Shown in pieces: positions 25,808-34,708 of a stretch of 64,000 nt of DNA. The notes beneath the pieces are model-generated. The model saw only the letters and a program-made list of their open reading frames with translations. It was not told the origin of the DNA and searched no databases. The first letter of the stretch is position 1. Every line of letters begins with the position of its first letter. The DNA comes from JACKBJ01 sp964549495 (lineage in GTDB: Bacteria > Chloroflexota > Anaerolineae > Epilineales > Epilineaceae): the NCBI GenBank assembly GCA_964549495.1, contig CAZJWJ010000004.1, positions 25,334 through 89,333 of the forward strand, given 5' to 3'. A program made the translations under genes and the position numbers.

Positions 25808-26692
25808 ATGCCCGCACACCGGCCCCTGCCGGCCTACGACCGCGAGCGCCTGAGGCGCATGCTGGCCAACGAGGCCGACATGTCCTTCAAGCGCCGCGCC
25901 ACCAGCGTCTTCGATTTCCTGGCCATCCAGCCCGGCGATCGGGTGCTGGATGCCGGCTGCGGCCGCGGCTTCTACCTGAACTTCCTACGCCAGCTGCATC
26001 CGGGGGCAGAGGTGACCGGCGTCGAGCTCGACCTGCCGCTGCTGCCGCGGGCGCGCGCGGCCGTGCCCGGCTCGCGGATCTTGGGCGCCAACCTCTACCA
26101 CCTGCCCTTCGCCGAGGCGAGCTTCGACAAGATCGTCTTCTCCGAGGTGATCGAGCACATCCCGGACGACGGCGCCGCCCTGCGCGAGCTCTATCGCGTG
26201 CTGGCGCCCGGCGGGCGACTGGCCCTGACCACGCCCAATGCCGACTACCCCTTGCTCTGGGATCCGATCAACAAGGTCCTCGAGCGGCTAACCGGCCGGC
26301 ACATCGCCCGCGGGCCCCTGGCTGGCATCTGGGCCAACCACGTTCGGCTCTACGATCTGGAGACCCTGACCCGGCGCGTAGCCGAGGCCGGCTTCCGCAT
26401 CGACGAGGTCCGGCAGCACACCCGCTTCTGCTTCCCCTTCATTCATAATCTGGTTTACGGGCTCGGCAAGGAGCTGCTCGAGGCCGGGCTCTTGCCGGAA
26501 GGCATGGCCGCCGCCGCCGACCGCTACGCCCTGGATGAGGATCCCCAGCGCGGGAGCTGGCTCAACCCGGTTCGGCTGGGCCTGCGCGTGTTCAATGCCT
26601 TCGATGCGCTCAACGAGCGCTTCCCGCCGCGCCCCGATCGGCCCTTCTTGATCCACGCGCTCTGCCTGAGCAAGCCCGAGGCGGCCGCGTGA
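25808..26692 (+). CDS. SAM-dependent methyltransferase (class I)
   Basis: 294 residues from the ATG at 25808. Motif I is VLDAGCGRGFYLN (residues 46-58). The acidic residue closing strand 2 is in TGVELD, and the post-I to motif III pattern FDKIVFSEVIEHI and LAPGGRLALTTPN fits the Methyltransf_11 type. The C-terminal 100 residues are an extra helical domain. There are no membrane segments. Its stop overlaps the GTG of the next gene (GTGA), so it is coupled to the glycosyltransferases. Possibly methylates a sugar or lipid carrier; the substrate is unknown. Confidence 0.87.
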   Translation: MPAHRPLPAYDRERLRRMLANEADMSFKRRATSVFDFLAIQPGDRVLDAGCGRGFYLNFLRQLHPGAEVTGVELDLPLLPRARAAVPGSRILGANLYHLPFAEASFDKIVFSEVIEHIPDDGAALRELYRVLAPGGRLALTTPNADYPLLWDPINKVLERLTGRHIARGPLAGIWANHVRLYDLETLTRRVAEAGFRIDEVRQHTRFCFPFIHNLVYGLGKELLEAGLLPEGMAAAADRYALDEDPQRGSWLNPVRLGLRVFNAFDALNERFPPRPDRPFLIHALCLSKPEAAA

Positions 26693-29256
26693 GCCGCTCG
26701 CCATCCCTGCGCGCTTGGCTGGCCGGCATCCTGGGCCTGGCCGGCCTGGCCTGGGGACTGCGCAGCCTGGCCTACCGGCCGGATCTGCCCTTGGATGCCG
26801 GCTTGGGCATCGCCGCCGGCCTGCTGCTCTTGGCCTGGGCCTGGCCACGGCTGGACCTGGCCGCCTTGCCGGCGGGCCTGGCCTCGCTGCTGGAGACCCG
26901 GGGCGACGAGGCGACGACCGAAGCGGGCGACGATCCGGAGACCGCGAGCCCTTCCGAGGACGACGAGGCTGCCCGGGCCGAGCCGGGTGATGGCATCGGC
27001 GATGCTGCAACCGCCCCGCCGGCGCCCATCCTGGCTCGACCTCCGGACAGGGATGGAGCGGGGACGCTGTCCGACCCGGAGTCCGACCCGATGGACTTCC
27101 GACCCGAGTCGCCGCGCGCGGGGGCGCGGGTGGGCACGATGCTCTTGGGCATGGGCCTCGTCTTGGCCCTGCTGGGCCAGCTCCGGTTCGACGCGGCGGC
27201 CTTCGCCAGCCGGCCGCTGCCGATGGCGGGGCTCCTGCTGTTCCTGCTCGCCGCGGCCCTGTGGTGGGTCGGGATGGGGCGCCTGCGCTTCTCCGCGCCA
27301 GCCGATGCGCCCACCCCCTCGCGCCCCGGACCGCTTCTCGATCCGGCCCGCCGGCTCTGGCTGGCCAGCGGCTGGACGCTGATCCTGATCACCGCCCTGA
27401 TCGTTCCGGCGCTCTTCGGCACCGACAATCCCCTGTCCCTCCTGCGCTACGACTACGAATTCGACAACACGATCACGCGCCTCGGGGGCCTGCTCTGGAT
27501 CGCCGGCGGCCTGGCCTGTCTGTGGGCCATCGTCGATCGGCGCGCGCTGGAGTCGGCCTGGCGCGCGCGGCTCGGCTCCGGCGGGCTCGATCTGCGAATC
27601 GGGCCGATGCATCTCTTGCTGCTGGGCCTGCTGCTGGTCGGCGCCTGGTTCCGCTTTCACGAGTTGGGCGTGCTGCCCTACGAGATGACCAGCGATCATA
27701 CCGAGAAGTTGGGGGACATCCGCAACGTTCTGGCGGGTCAGCGGCCGGCCTTCCTGCCGGGTAACGCGGGCCGCGAGGCGATGGAGTTCTACTGGATCGC
27801 TTTCCTGGTCGGCCTGGGCCTGCCGCTCTCCTTTGGCACCATGAAGCTCGGCATGGGCATCGTCGGGCTGCTCAGCTTGCCGGCGGCCTATCTGCTGGGC
27901 CGAGAAGTAGCCGGCCGCTGGGCCGGCCTGGCTGCCGCACTGATCTTGGCCCTGGCCCCCTGGCATCTACAGATCGGCCGCGCGGCGCTGCGCATCGCCT
28001 TCGCGCCGCTCTTCGCTGCCCTGACGCTCTGGCTCTGCTTGCGCGCGCTGCGCCGGGGCGGACGCAACGACTTCTTGGCCCTGGCCATCGTGGCCGGCCT
28101 CGGCGTCTGGGGCTACACCGCCTTCCGGCCCCTGATCTTGGCCCTGCCCTTGATCATCCTGGCCAAGCTCCTGCACGATGCGCATGCGGCGGGCCATCTG
28201 CGGCAGCCGAGCCGCTGGCTGCCGGCGCCCGTCGCCGGGCACTTGATCGCGGCGGCCCAGATGGGCCTGATCGTCATCCTGCCCATGCTGCGCTATGCCT
28301 ACGATCGGCCGCTCTACTTCAACGGTCGCTCGCGTTCGCGCCTGGTGGGCGACACGGCGCCGCCGGATCAGTTCTGGCCGCTCTTGCGCCAGAATCTCTC
28401 CGAGCAGCTGGTGCCCAACATCCGCGATGCGCTCCTGATGTTCAACTTCACCAACGACAGCGCCTGGTTCCACAGCCCGCCCGGCCGGCCGGCCCTGGAG
28501 ACCGTCGGCGGGGCCCTTCTGGTGCTGGGCCTGGTCACGGCGCTCTACCGCCTGCGCCAGCGCGACTGGCGCGCCGGGGCCCTGCTCCTGACCCTGCCCT
28601 TGGCGCTGGTCACCACCATCCTGGCCCTGGCCTTCCCGCGCGAGAACCCCTCGCTGTCGCGGGCCTCGGCCGCCCTGCCGATGGTCGTGGCGCTGGCAGC
28701 CCTGCCGCCGGCCGTGATCCTGCCGGCGGCGCGCCGGGCCTACGGCCGGATCGGCGGCCTCACAGCCGGGCTCGGTCTGGGCGTCCTTATGCTCTGGATG
28801 GCCGCCGGCAGCCACCAACGCTACTTCGAGGAGTATCGCGCCAGCTACGACGGCAGCACCCACACCACCCGCCAGGGCGCCCAGGTGGTGCGCGGCTTCC
28901 TGGCGCTGGGCGGCGATCTGGATCATGTCTACTACGTCGGCTGGGTCAACGGCTGGGACTACCGCGCGCTGGCCTGGCTGCTGGACGCGCCGGACTGGAA
29001 CGGCCTGCTCGAGGGCAGCCCGCCCGACTGGGCCGACGCGGCGGAGTCGGCGCGCAGCCATGTCGACGACCCGGCCCGCAAGCTCTACCTGGTCGGCGGC
29101 CCGCATGCCGAGAGCCAGCGGGAGCTGCTCGACGATCTCTACCCGGGCAGCATCCACACCCATCATCGCACCAGGGTTCCCGGCAAGGACTTCTGGAGCA
29201 TCTACGTGCCCGGCGAGGCCGCCGGCGCTCCCGCGGAGGCTTCCGATGAAGGCTGA
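26689..29256 (+). CDS. GT39-type (PMT/ArnT-like) membrane glycosyltransferase
   Basis: 855 residues from a GTG overlapping the previous stop. Helices start at residue 8. An acidic low-complexity cytoplasmic loop (residues about 68-135) interrupts the N-terminal helices. The GT-C signature region follows: LPYEMTSDHTEKLGD near residue 325 gives the acidic first-loop residues expected for polyprenyl-phosphate-sugar dependent enzymes, then about ten more helices and an exported C-terminal domain. Expected to transfer a sugar from a lipid carrier outside the membrane. It overlaps the next gene by 11 nt. Confidence 0.82.
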   Translation: MSRSPSLRAWLAGILGLAGLAWGLRSLAYRPDLPLDAGLGIAAGLLLLAWAWPRLDLAALPAGLASLLETRGDEATTEAGDDPETASPSEDDEAARAEPGDGIGDAATAPPAPILARPPDRDGAGTLSDPESDPMDFRPESPRAGARVGTMLLGMGLVLALLGQLRFDAAAFASRPLPMAGLLLFLLAAALWWVGMGRLRFSAPADAPTPSRPGPLLDPARRLWLASGWTLILITALIVPALFGTDNPLSLLRYDYEFDNTITRLGGLLWIAGGLACLWAIVDRRALESAWRARLGSGGLDLRIGPMHLLLLGLLLVGAWFRFHELGVLPYEMTSDHTEKLGDIRNVLAGQRPAFLPGNAGREAMEFYWIAFLVGLGLPLSFGTMKLGMGIVGLLSLPAAYLLGREVAGRWAGLAAALILALAPWHLQIGRAALRIAFAPLFAALTLWLCLRALRRGGRNDFLALAIVAGLGVWGYTAFRPLILALPLIILAKLLHDAHAAGHLRQPSRWLPAPVAGHLIAAAQMGLIVILPMLRYAYDRPLYFNGRSRSRLVGDTAPPDQFWPLLRQNLSEQLVPNIRDALLMFNFTNDSAWFHSPPGRPALETVGGALLVLGLVTALYRLRQRDWRAGALLLTLPLALVTTILALAFPRENPSLSRASAALPMVVALAALPPAVILPAARRAYGRIGGLTAGLGLGVLMLWMAAGSHQRYFEEYRASYDGSTHTTRQGAQVVRGFLALGGDLDHVYYVGWVNGWDYRALAWLLDAPDWNGLLEGSPPDWADAAESARSHVDDPARKLYLVGGPHAESQRELLDDLYPGSIHTHHRTRVPGKDFWSIYVPGEAAGAPAEASDEG

Positions 29257-32200
29257 GACCGGCTCCGAGACGCGCCGCGAGACCGAGACCGTCCGGAGCG
29301 ATCCGCCGGCAGTCGAGCCGCCCCTGCCGGCCGGCCCGGTCGACGAGCGGGCGGCGGCGTCCGTCCGGCAGGACGAGCGCGCGGCCGAAGCCCCGGAGGG
29401 CGACGGTCCGCCGTCGGGCGGCGGGTTCCGCACCCGGCTGGGCGGGGGCGCCTGGCGCTGGGCGGCGCTGTTGGCGCTGGTCGCCCTGGCAGGCTTCTTC
29501 CTGCGGGCGCGGGGGCTGGACTGGGACGAAGGCCAGCACCTGCATCCGGACGAGCGCTTCCTGACCATGGTCGGCAGCGCCCTGGGCCGCCCCCAGGACA
29601 TGCTGCACTACATGGACACCGATACCTCGCCCTTGAACCCGCGCAACATGGGCCACAGCTTCTACGTCTACGGCACCTGGCCGATGAGCGTGGCGCGGGT
29701 GGTGGCCGAATGGGCCGCGGCCACCGACTTTCACAACATCTACATGGTCGGCCGGCAGCTGAGCGTCCTCTACGACCTCTTGGCGCTGATCCTGCTCTTC
29801 GGCGTGGGCGCAAGGCTCTACGACAAGCGGGTCGGCCTGCTGGCCGCCCTCTTCACCGCCTTCTGCGCCTTCCACATCCAGCAGGCGCATTTCTTCACCG
29901 CCGACGGGCCGGCCAACTTCTACGTCGTGCTCTTCCTCTTCTTCGCCGCCGGCATCCTGCGCCGAGAGCGCTGGATCCAGACCGCCCTGGCCGGCGTGGC
30001 GATGGGCCTGGCCCTGGCCAGCAAGATCTCGGTCTGGCCGCTCTCGCCGGTCATCGTCATCGCCTTGGCCGCCGAGGCCTGGCGCCGCGGGGGTAGCTCC
30101 CGTCAATGGTGGATCTGGGCGGCCAAGGTGGCCATCATCGGCCTGGTCTCCTTTGCCACCCTGCGCCTGGCGCAGCCCGACATGTTCGCCGGTCCCGGCT
30201 GGCCCAACGTGGTCGAGAACCCGGGCCGCTACGCCGAGGTGACGGCCAGCGCGCCCGACTGGTGGTTCGGGCTGGAGGCGCGGATGCCCGAGGCGGCCAA
30301 GCCGATGCTGCTGCCCGATCCGCGCTGGGCCGAGAACCTGCACCGCGCCAGCAGCCAGATCCAGGGCTACGGCATGGACTGGCCGCCGAACCACCAATGG
30401 TGGCAGCGGACGGATTGGTGGTTCCCCTGGCGCAACATGGTCCAGTTCGGCATGGGCATCCCGCTGGGCCTGTTGGCCTGGGCGGGCTGGCTCTTGGCCG
30501 GCTGGCAGCTGATCCGGCGCCGGCGGACCATCCACACACTGCCCTGGTTGTGGTCGGGCTGGATGTTCTTCTACTACGGCATGCAGTGGTCGCGCACCAT
30601 GCGCTACTTCCTGCCCATCTATCCCACGCTCATCCTGCTCGGCGCCTGGCTCTTGGTGGTCTGGTGGGACCGCGCGCGGGGCGAGGATCGGCGGGCCGGC
30701 GGCATGCTCGCGCCCAGCGGGCGGCTGACGTTGGACCTACCGGACTGGACCGGCCGGCTGCTGCGGCCGGCCTGGCCGGCGGCCCTCGGAAGCCTGGTGA
30801 TCCTGGGCACCCTGCTCTACGGATTCGCCTTCTCCAACATCTACGGCCGGCAGCACAGCCGCAACGCGGCCAGCCGCTGGATCTACCACAACGTCCCGAC
30901 GGCATTCGGACTGGTGGCCGCCGAGCCCTACGCAGAGCGCGATTGGGGCCAGCTGAAGCTCCTGCCGGCGCGCCCGCCCAATGAGCTGCGCTTCGAGCCC
31001 CAGAGCTATCGCTACGAGCTGGAGCCCGGGCGCTGGTACGGGCCGGCCGAGGTCCGCGTGCCGGGCGGCGAGCCGGTGACCATCGAGGCCGCGCAGCTGG
31101 CCCATCTGACCGACGCGTCGCCGGGATCCGGGCCGGTGACCCTCGAGGCCGTCGTCAGCCAGTCCTCGGCATTGGGGCCGGATGGCCAGCCGGAGTCGGT
31201 GAGCAGCCGGGGCGAGGCGCGCATCGACCTGAGCGATGCCGGCCAGCTGGCGCGGGTGGACCTGGAGCCCCTGGTCCTGCAGCCCGGCAGCCTCCCGGTC
31301 GAGCCGCCGCGTGGGATGCTGCGCAAGCTGCGCCAGATCCTGGGCATGCCCTGGCAGGCGCAGGAGACCGAGCCCGCGCCCAGCTATAGCCTCTGGCTGC
31401 GGGTCGAGGGCGGCGCCGTCTCCGGCCGCACCAATATCCTGGCCGATCACACCACTTGGGACGACACGGTGCCGCGCGGGCTGGACGGCTACGGGCCCTG
31501 GGACCAAGCCGACACGGAATGGGCCGAGGGGCTCTACGGCTTCGTCCAGCTCGACCTCTACGGCGAGGATCGGGACCTCTCCAAGCTCGAGCGGACCCTC
31601 GACGGGCTGGCGCGCAGCGACTTCACCATCGCCACCAGCAACCGCGTCTACGGCTCGGTGGCGCAGCTGCCGACCCGTTATCCGGCCACGATCCGGCTCT
31701 ACGAGCTGATGTTCGACCAGCAGCTGGGCTTCGATCTGGCCATGCGCACCAACCGCTTCGCGCAGCTGGGGCCGCTGCAACTGCCGGACCAGGCGGCCGA
31801 CGAGGCCTTCCACGTCTACGACCACCCGCAGGTCGACCTGTGGCGCGTCGACGCGGTCGACCTGGAGGCCCTGCGTGCCGAGCTGGAACCGCTGGCCGGC
31901 CCCGAGGCGGTCACCTGGGAATGGCCCAGCGACACCCGGAGCCTTGCCGACCGCTATATCTGGCCCCTGCTGAGCCTCGTGCCGGGCATCGAGCGGCCGG
32001 ATCCGGCGGTTCGCGCCGCCGCAGACAGTGCGCCGGCGAGCGGCGCCGACGGCTTCGGCGCGGCCGAGCTGCCCCCGGATCCGGCCGAGCTGCTCTTGGA
32101 CGCGGAGCGACGCCAGGCCGAGCGCGAGCGGGCCGACTACCTCTTCGATCCGGAGGGCTGGTCGGCCCGGTGGCCCTGGCTGGCGGCCCTGGTCTGGTAT

Positions 32201-34708
32201 CTGGTCCTGGGGCTGGTCGGTCTGGCGGCCTTCCCCCTGGTCTGGATCCTGCTGCCCAACCTGGCCGACCGCGGTTGGTCCATCGCGCGGACGGCCGGCC
32301 TGCTGATCACCGGCTACCTGGCCTGGCTGCTGGCCTCGCTACGCCTGGTGGATCACAAGCCGCTTCTGCTATGGGCCTGCCTGGCCGTCCTGGCCGCGGC
32401 TTCCGCCTGGTGCCTGCGCGGCGGCGCCGCGCGGCGCTTGCGCGACTGGATCGTCGAGCATCGACGGACGCTTCTCTGGCAAGAAGGACTCTTCCTGGCC
32501 ATCTTCCTGATCTTCCTGGGCATCCGCTGGGGCAACCCGGACCTCTGGCATCCCTTCTACGGCGGCGAGAAGCCGATGGACTTCGCCTACCTGAACGCCA
32601 CGCTGCGCTCGGTTTCCTTCCCGCCCTTCGATCCCTGGTTCGCCGGCGGCAAGCTCAACTATTACTACTACGGCTTCGTCTTCATCGGCAGCTTGATGGA
32701 GATGACCCGCATCATTCCATGGGTAGCCTACAACCTGGCCATCCCATCCCTGGCGGCCATGACCGGCCTCGGCGTGGCCGGCGTGGTCCACGGCTGGCTG
32801 CGCGCCTCGGGCGTGCTGCCCCGCATCGCCGCCGGCGCCGGCCTGCTCGGCGCGGTCCTGGCGGTCTTGGCCGGCAACCTGTACCAGCCGCGCATGATCG
32901 CCGAGAACCTGGCAGCCGTCTCGGGCTCGAGTTTCGAGAGCCAGATTCCGGGTCTGGCGACCCTGGTTCGCGCCTTGTCCGTGTTGCCGCGCTGGCTGGG
33001 CGGCGAGATCCAGCTGGGCCTTCGCACCAGCGACTGGTACTGGGGCGCATCGCGCGCCATCCCGGCCCAGGGCGAGGTCATCCCGATCACCGAGATGCCC
33101 TTCTTCACCTTCGTCTACGCCGATCTGCACGCCCACATGATGGCCCTGCCGATCACGGTCTTGGCCTTGGCGGTGGCCCTCTCCTGGGTCATCGGCAGCC
33201 GCGGGGATCGGCTGGGCTACTGGTGGCTCGAGCCCTGGCGACTGGGCCGGCTGCTCTTGGCAGCCCTGGCCATCGGGGCGCTGTGGCCGGCCAACACCTG
33301 GGACTTCCCGACCTACGGCCTGGTGGCGGCCGGCGCGCTGGCGGCCGGCGAGTGGCGCCGCCTGGGCAAGCCCGGCCTGCGCTGGGTGATCCATGTCGGC
33401 CTGCGCGGCGGGCCGCTCCTGGCCCTCAGCCTGCTCCTGTTCAAGCCTTACCACGATGCTTACCTGACGCCCTATGCCGACTTCCAGCTCTGGCGCGGGG
33501 CCAAGACGCCGCCGGATGCCTACCTGATCGTCCACGGCATCTTCCTCTTCGCCATCCTCAGCTGGGTCCTGGCGCGCCTGGACGACCTCTTGGCCGATCC
33601 GGCCGAGCGCAAGGGGCTGCTGTTGCGCCTGGGCCTGGGCGGCCTGGTTGCGGCCGGCTCGCTCTGGTGGCTCTGGGGCGAGACGACGGCCGGCTTCGGG
33701 CCGGGTTCCGAGTTCCCGCCCTCGCCCTGGACGCCCTTCATCGGGGGGATGATCCTGGTGCTGGGCCTGGCCTTGCTCCTGGCCCCGCGACTGAGCGCGA
33801 CCGAGCGCTTCGCGGCCTGGCTCCTGGTACTGGGCGCCTTCCTGACCCTCTTCGTCGAGTTCGTGGTCCTGGCCGGCGACATCGGCCGGATGAACACGGT
33901 CTTCAAGTTCTACATCCAGGTCTGGGTGCTCTGGGCCGCGCTGGCTGCCTTTGCCGCCGGCAGTCTGGCCCAGCGCTGGGCGCGCATGCCCGCCCTGGGG
34001 GGCCTCGGCGCCGCCGCCTGGCGCGCGGTCTTCGGCCTGATGGTGGCGGCCGGCCTGCTCTACACCGTCACCGCGGCCCGGGCCAAGATCGCAGATCGCT
34101 TCCATCCGGCCCACGGCATGCCGGAGGACGAGCGGGCGGCGCTGGAAGATGCCTACGCGCCCGGCCTCTCGGGCGTCGACTTCTTCGACTACGCCTACTA
34201 TGCCGAGACGGACACCGAGGGCGAGTCGAATGCCATGGCCCTGCGGCACGACTGGCCGGCCATCCGCTGGCTGCTGGAGAACGTCGAGGGCAGCCCGACC
34301 ATCCTGGAGGCCTACAACTACCAGGGGGGCTACCGCTGGTCCAGCCGCTTCAGCATCTACACCGGCCTGCCCACGGTCATCGGCTGGGATTGGCACCAGA
34401 AGCAGCAGCGCAATGCCGTCGGCGGCTGGGTGGTCGACGAGCGCACCCGCGACGTCGGCGAGATCTACAACAGCCTCGAGCCCGAGCAGGCGCGGGCGCT
34501 GCTCGAGCATTACCAGGTCGAGTACCTGATCGTCGGCGAGCTGGAGCGGGTGCTCTACCAAGCCGAGGGTCTGGCCAAGTTCGAGCGCTGGGCCGAAGAG
34601 GGGCAGATCGAGACGGTCTATGCAAGCGAGGTCTTGGCCGAAGACGGCCGGCCGCTGGTGCGCATCTACCGGCTCGACTGGGAGGAGCGGGAGGCGGCCC
34701 TGCCATGA
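29246..34708 (+). CDS. Giant GT39-like / YYY (DUF2298) fusion membrane protein
   Basis: 1,820 residues from the ATG at 29246, preceded by GGAGG with 6-nt spacing. Residues 1-68 are a charged, disordered cytoplasmic tail. Residues about 70-530 are a GT39-like membrane domain with the acidic loop WDEGQHLHPDERF (residues 93-105). Residues about 560-960 are an exported beta-rich domain. After a further membrane stretch comes a YYY domain with the diagnostic NYYYYGF near residue 1138 and many helices, then an exported tail with NYQGGYRWSSRF. Fusion of a glycosyltransferase with YYY suggests both act on the same lipid-linked substrate. It overlaps the following YYY gene by 4 nt. Confidence 0.85.
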   Translation: MKAETGSETRRETETVRSDPPAVEPPLPAGPVDERAAASVRQDERAAEAPEGDGPPSGGGFRTRLGGGAWRWAALLALVALAGFFLRARGLDWDEGQHLHPDERFLTMVGSALGRPQDMLHYMDTDTSPLNPRNMGHSFYVYGTWPMSVARVVAEWAAATDFHNIYMVGRQLSVLYDLLALILLFGVGARLYDKRVGLLAALFTAFCAFHIQQAHFFTADGPANFYVVLFLFFAAGILRRERWIQTALAGVAMGLALASKISVWPLSPVIVIALAAEAWRRGGSSRQWWIWAAKVAIIGLVSFATLRLAQPDMFAGPGWPNVVENPGRYAEVTASAPDWWFGLEARMPEAAKPMLLPDPRWAENLHRASSQIQGYGMDWPPNHQWWQRTDWWFPWRNMVQFGMGIPLGLLAWAGWLLAGWQLIRRRRTIHTLPWLWSGWMFFYYGMQWSRTMRYFLPIYPTLILLGAWLLVVWWDRARGEDRRAGGMLAPSGRLTLDLPDWTGRLLRPAWPAALGSLVILGTLLYGFAFSNIYGRQHSRNAASRWIYHNVPTAFGLVAAEPYAERDWGQLKLLPARPPNELRFEPQSYRYELEPGRWYGPAEVRVPGGEPVTIEAAQLAHLTDASPGSGPVTLEAVVSQSSALGPDGQPESVSSRGEARIDLSDAGQLARVDLEPLVLQPGSLPVEPPRGMLRKLRQILGMPWQAQETEPAPSYSLWLRVEGGAVSGRTNILADHTTWDDTVPRGLDGYGPWDQADTEWAEGLYGFVQLDLYGEDRDLSKLERTLDGLARSDFTIATSNRVYGSVAQLPTRYPATIRLYELMFDQQLGFDLAMRTNRFAQLGPLQLPDQAADEAFHVYDHPQVDLWRVDAVDLEALRAELEPLAGPEAVTWEWPSDTRSLADRYIWPLLSLVPGIERPDPAVRAAADSAPASGADGFGAAELPPDPAELLLDAERRQAERERADYLFDPEGWSARWPWLAALVWYLVLGLVGLAAFPLVWILLPNLADRGWSIARTAGLLITGYLAWLLASLRLVDHKPLLLWACLAVLAAASAWCLRGGAARRLRDWIVEHRRTLLWQEGLFLAIFLIFLGIRWGNPDLWHPFYGGEKPMDFAYLNATLRSVSFPPFDPWFAGGKLNYYYYGFVFIGSLMEMTRIIPWVAYNLAIPSLAAMTGLGVAGVVHGWLRASGVLPRIAAGAGLLGAVLAVLAGNLYQPRMIAENLAAVSGSSFESQIPGLATLVRALSVLPRWLGGEIQLGLRTSDWYWGASRAIPAQGEVIPITEMPFFTFVYADLHAHMMALPITVLALAVALSWVIGSRGDRLGYWWLEPWRLGRLLLAALAIGALWPANTWDFPTYGLVAAGALAAGEWRRLGKPGLRWVIHVGLRGGPLLALSLLLFKPYHDAYLTPYADFQLWRGAKTPPDAYLIVHGIFLFAILSWVLARLDDLLADPAERKGLLLRLGLGGLVAAGSLWWLWGETTAGFGPGSEFPPSPWTPFIGGMILVLGLALLLAPRLSATERFAAWLLVLGAFLTLFVEFVVLAGDIGRMNTVFKFYIQVWVLWAALAAFAAGSLAQRWARMPALGGLGAAAWRAVFGLMVAAGLLYTVTAARAKIADRFHPAHGMPEDERAALEDAYAPGLSGVDFFDYAYYAETDTEGESNAMALRHDWPAIRWLLENVEGSPTILEAYNYQGGYRWSSRFSIYTGLPTVIGWDWHQKQQRNAVGGWVVDERTRDVGEIYNSLEPEQARALLEHYQVEYLIVGELERVLYQAEGLAKFERWAEEGQIETVYASEVLAEDGRPLVRIYRLDWEEREAALP

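Noticed and set aside
31456..34704. Open frame upstream of the YYY gene that would make it more than 2,000 residues long
   Set aside because: That part overlaps the conserved GT39-YYY fusion in another frame and has no recognisable sequence; the start at 34705 fits the ATGA overlap.
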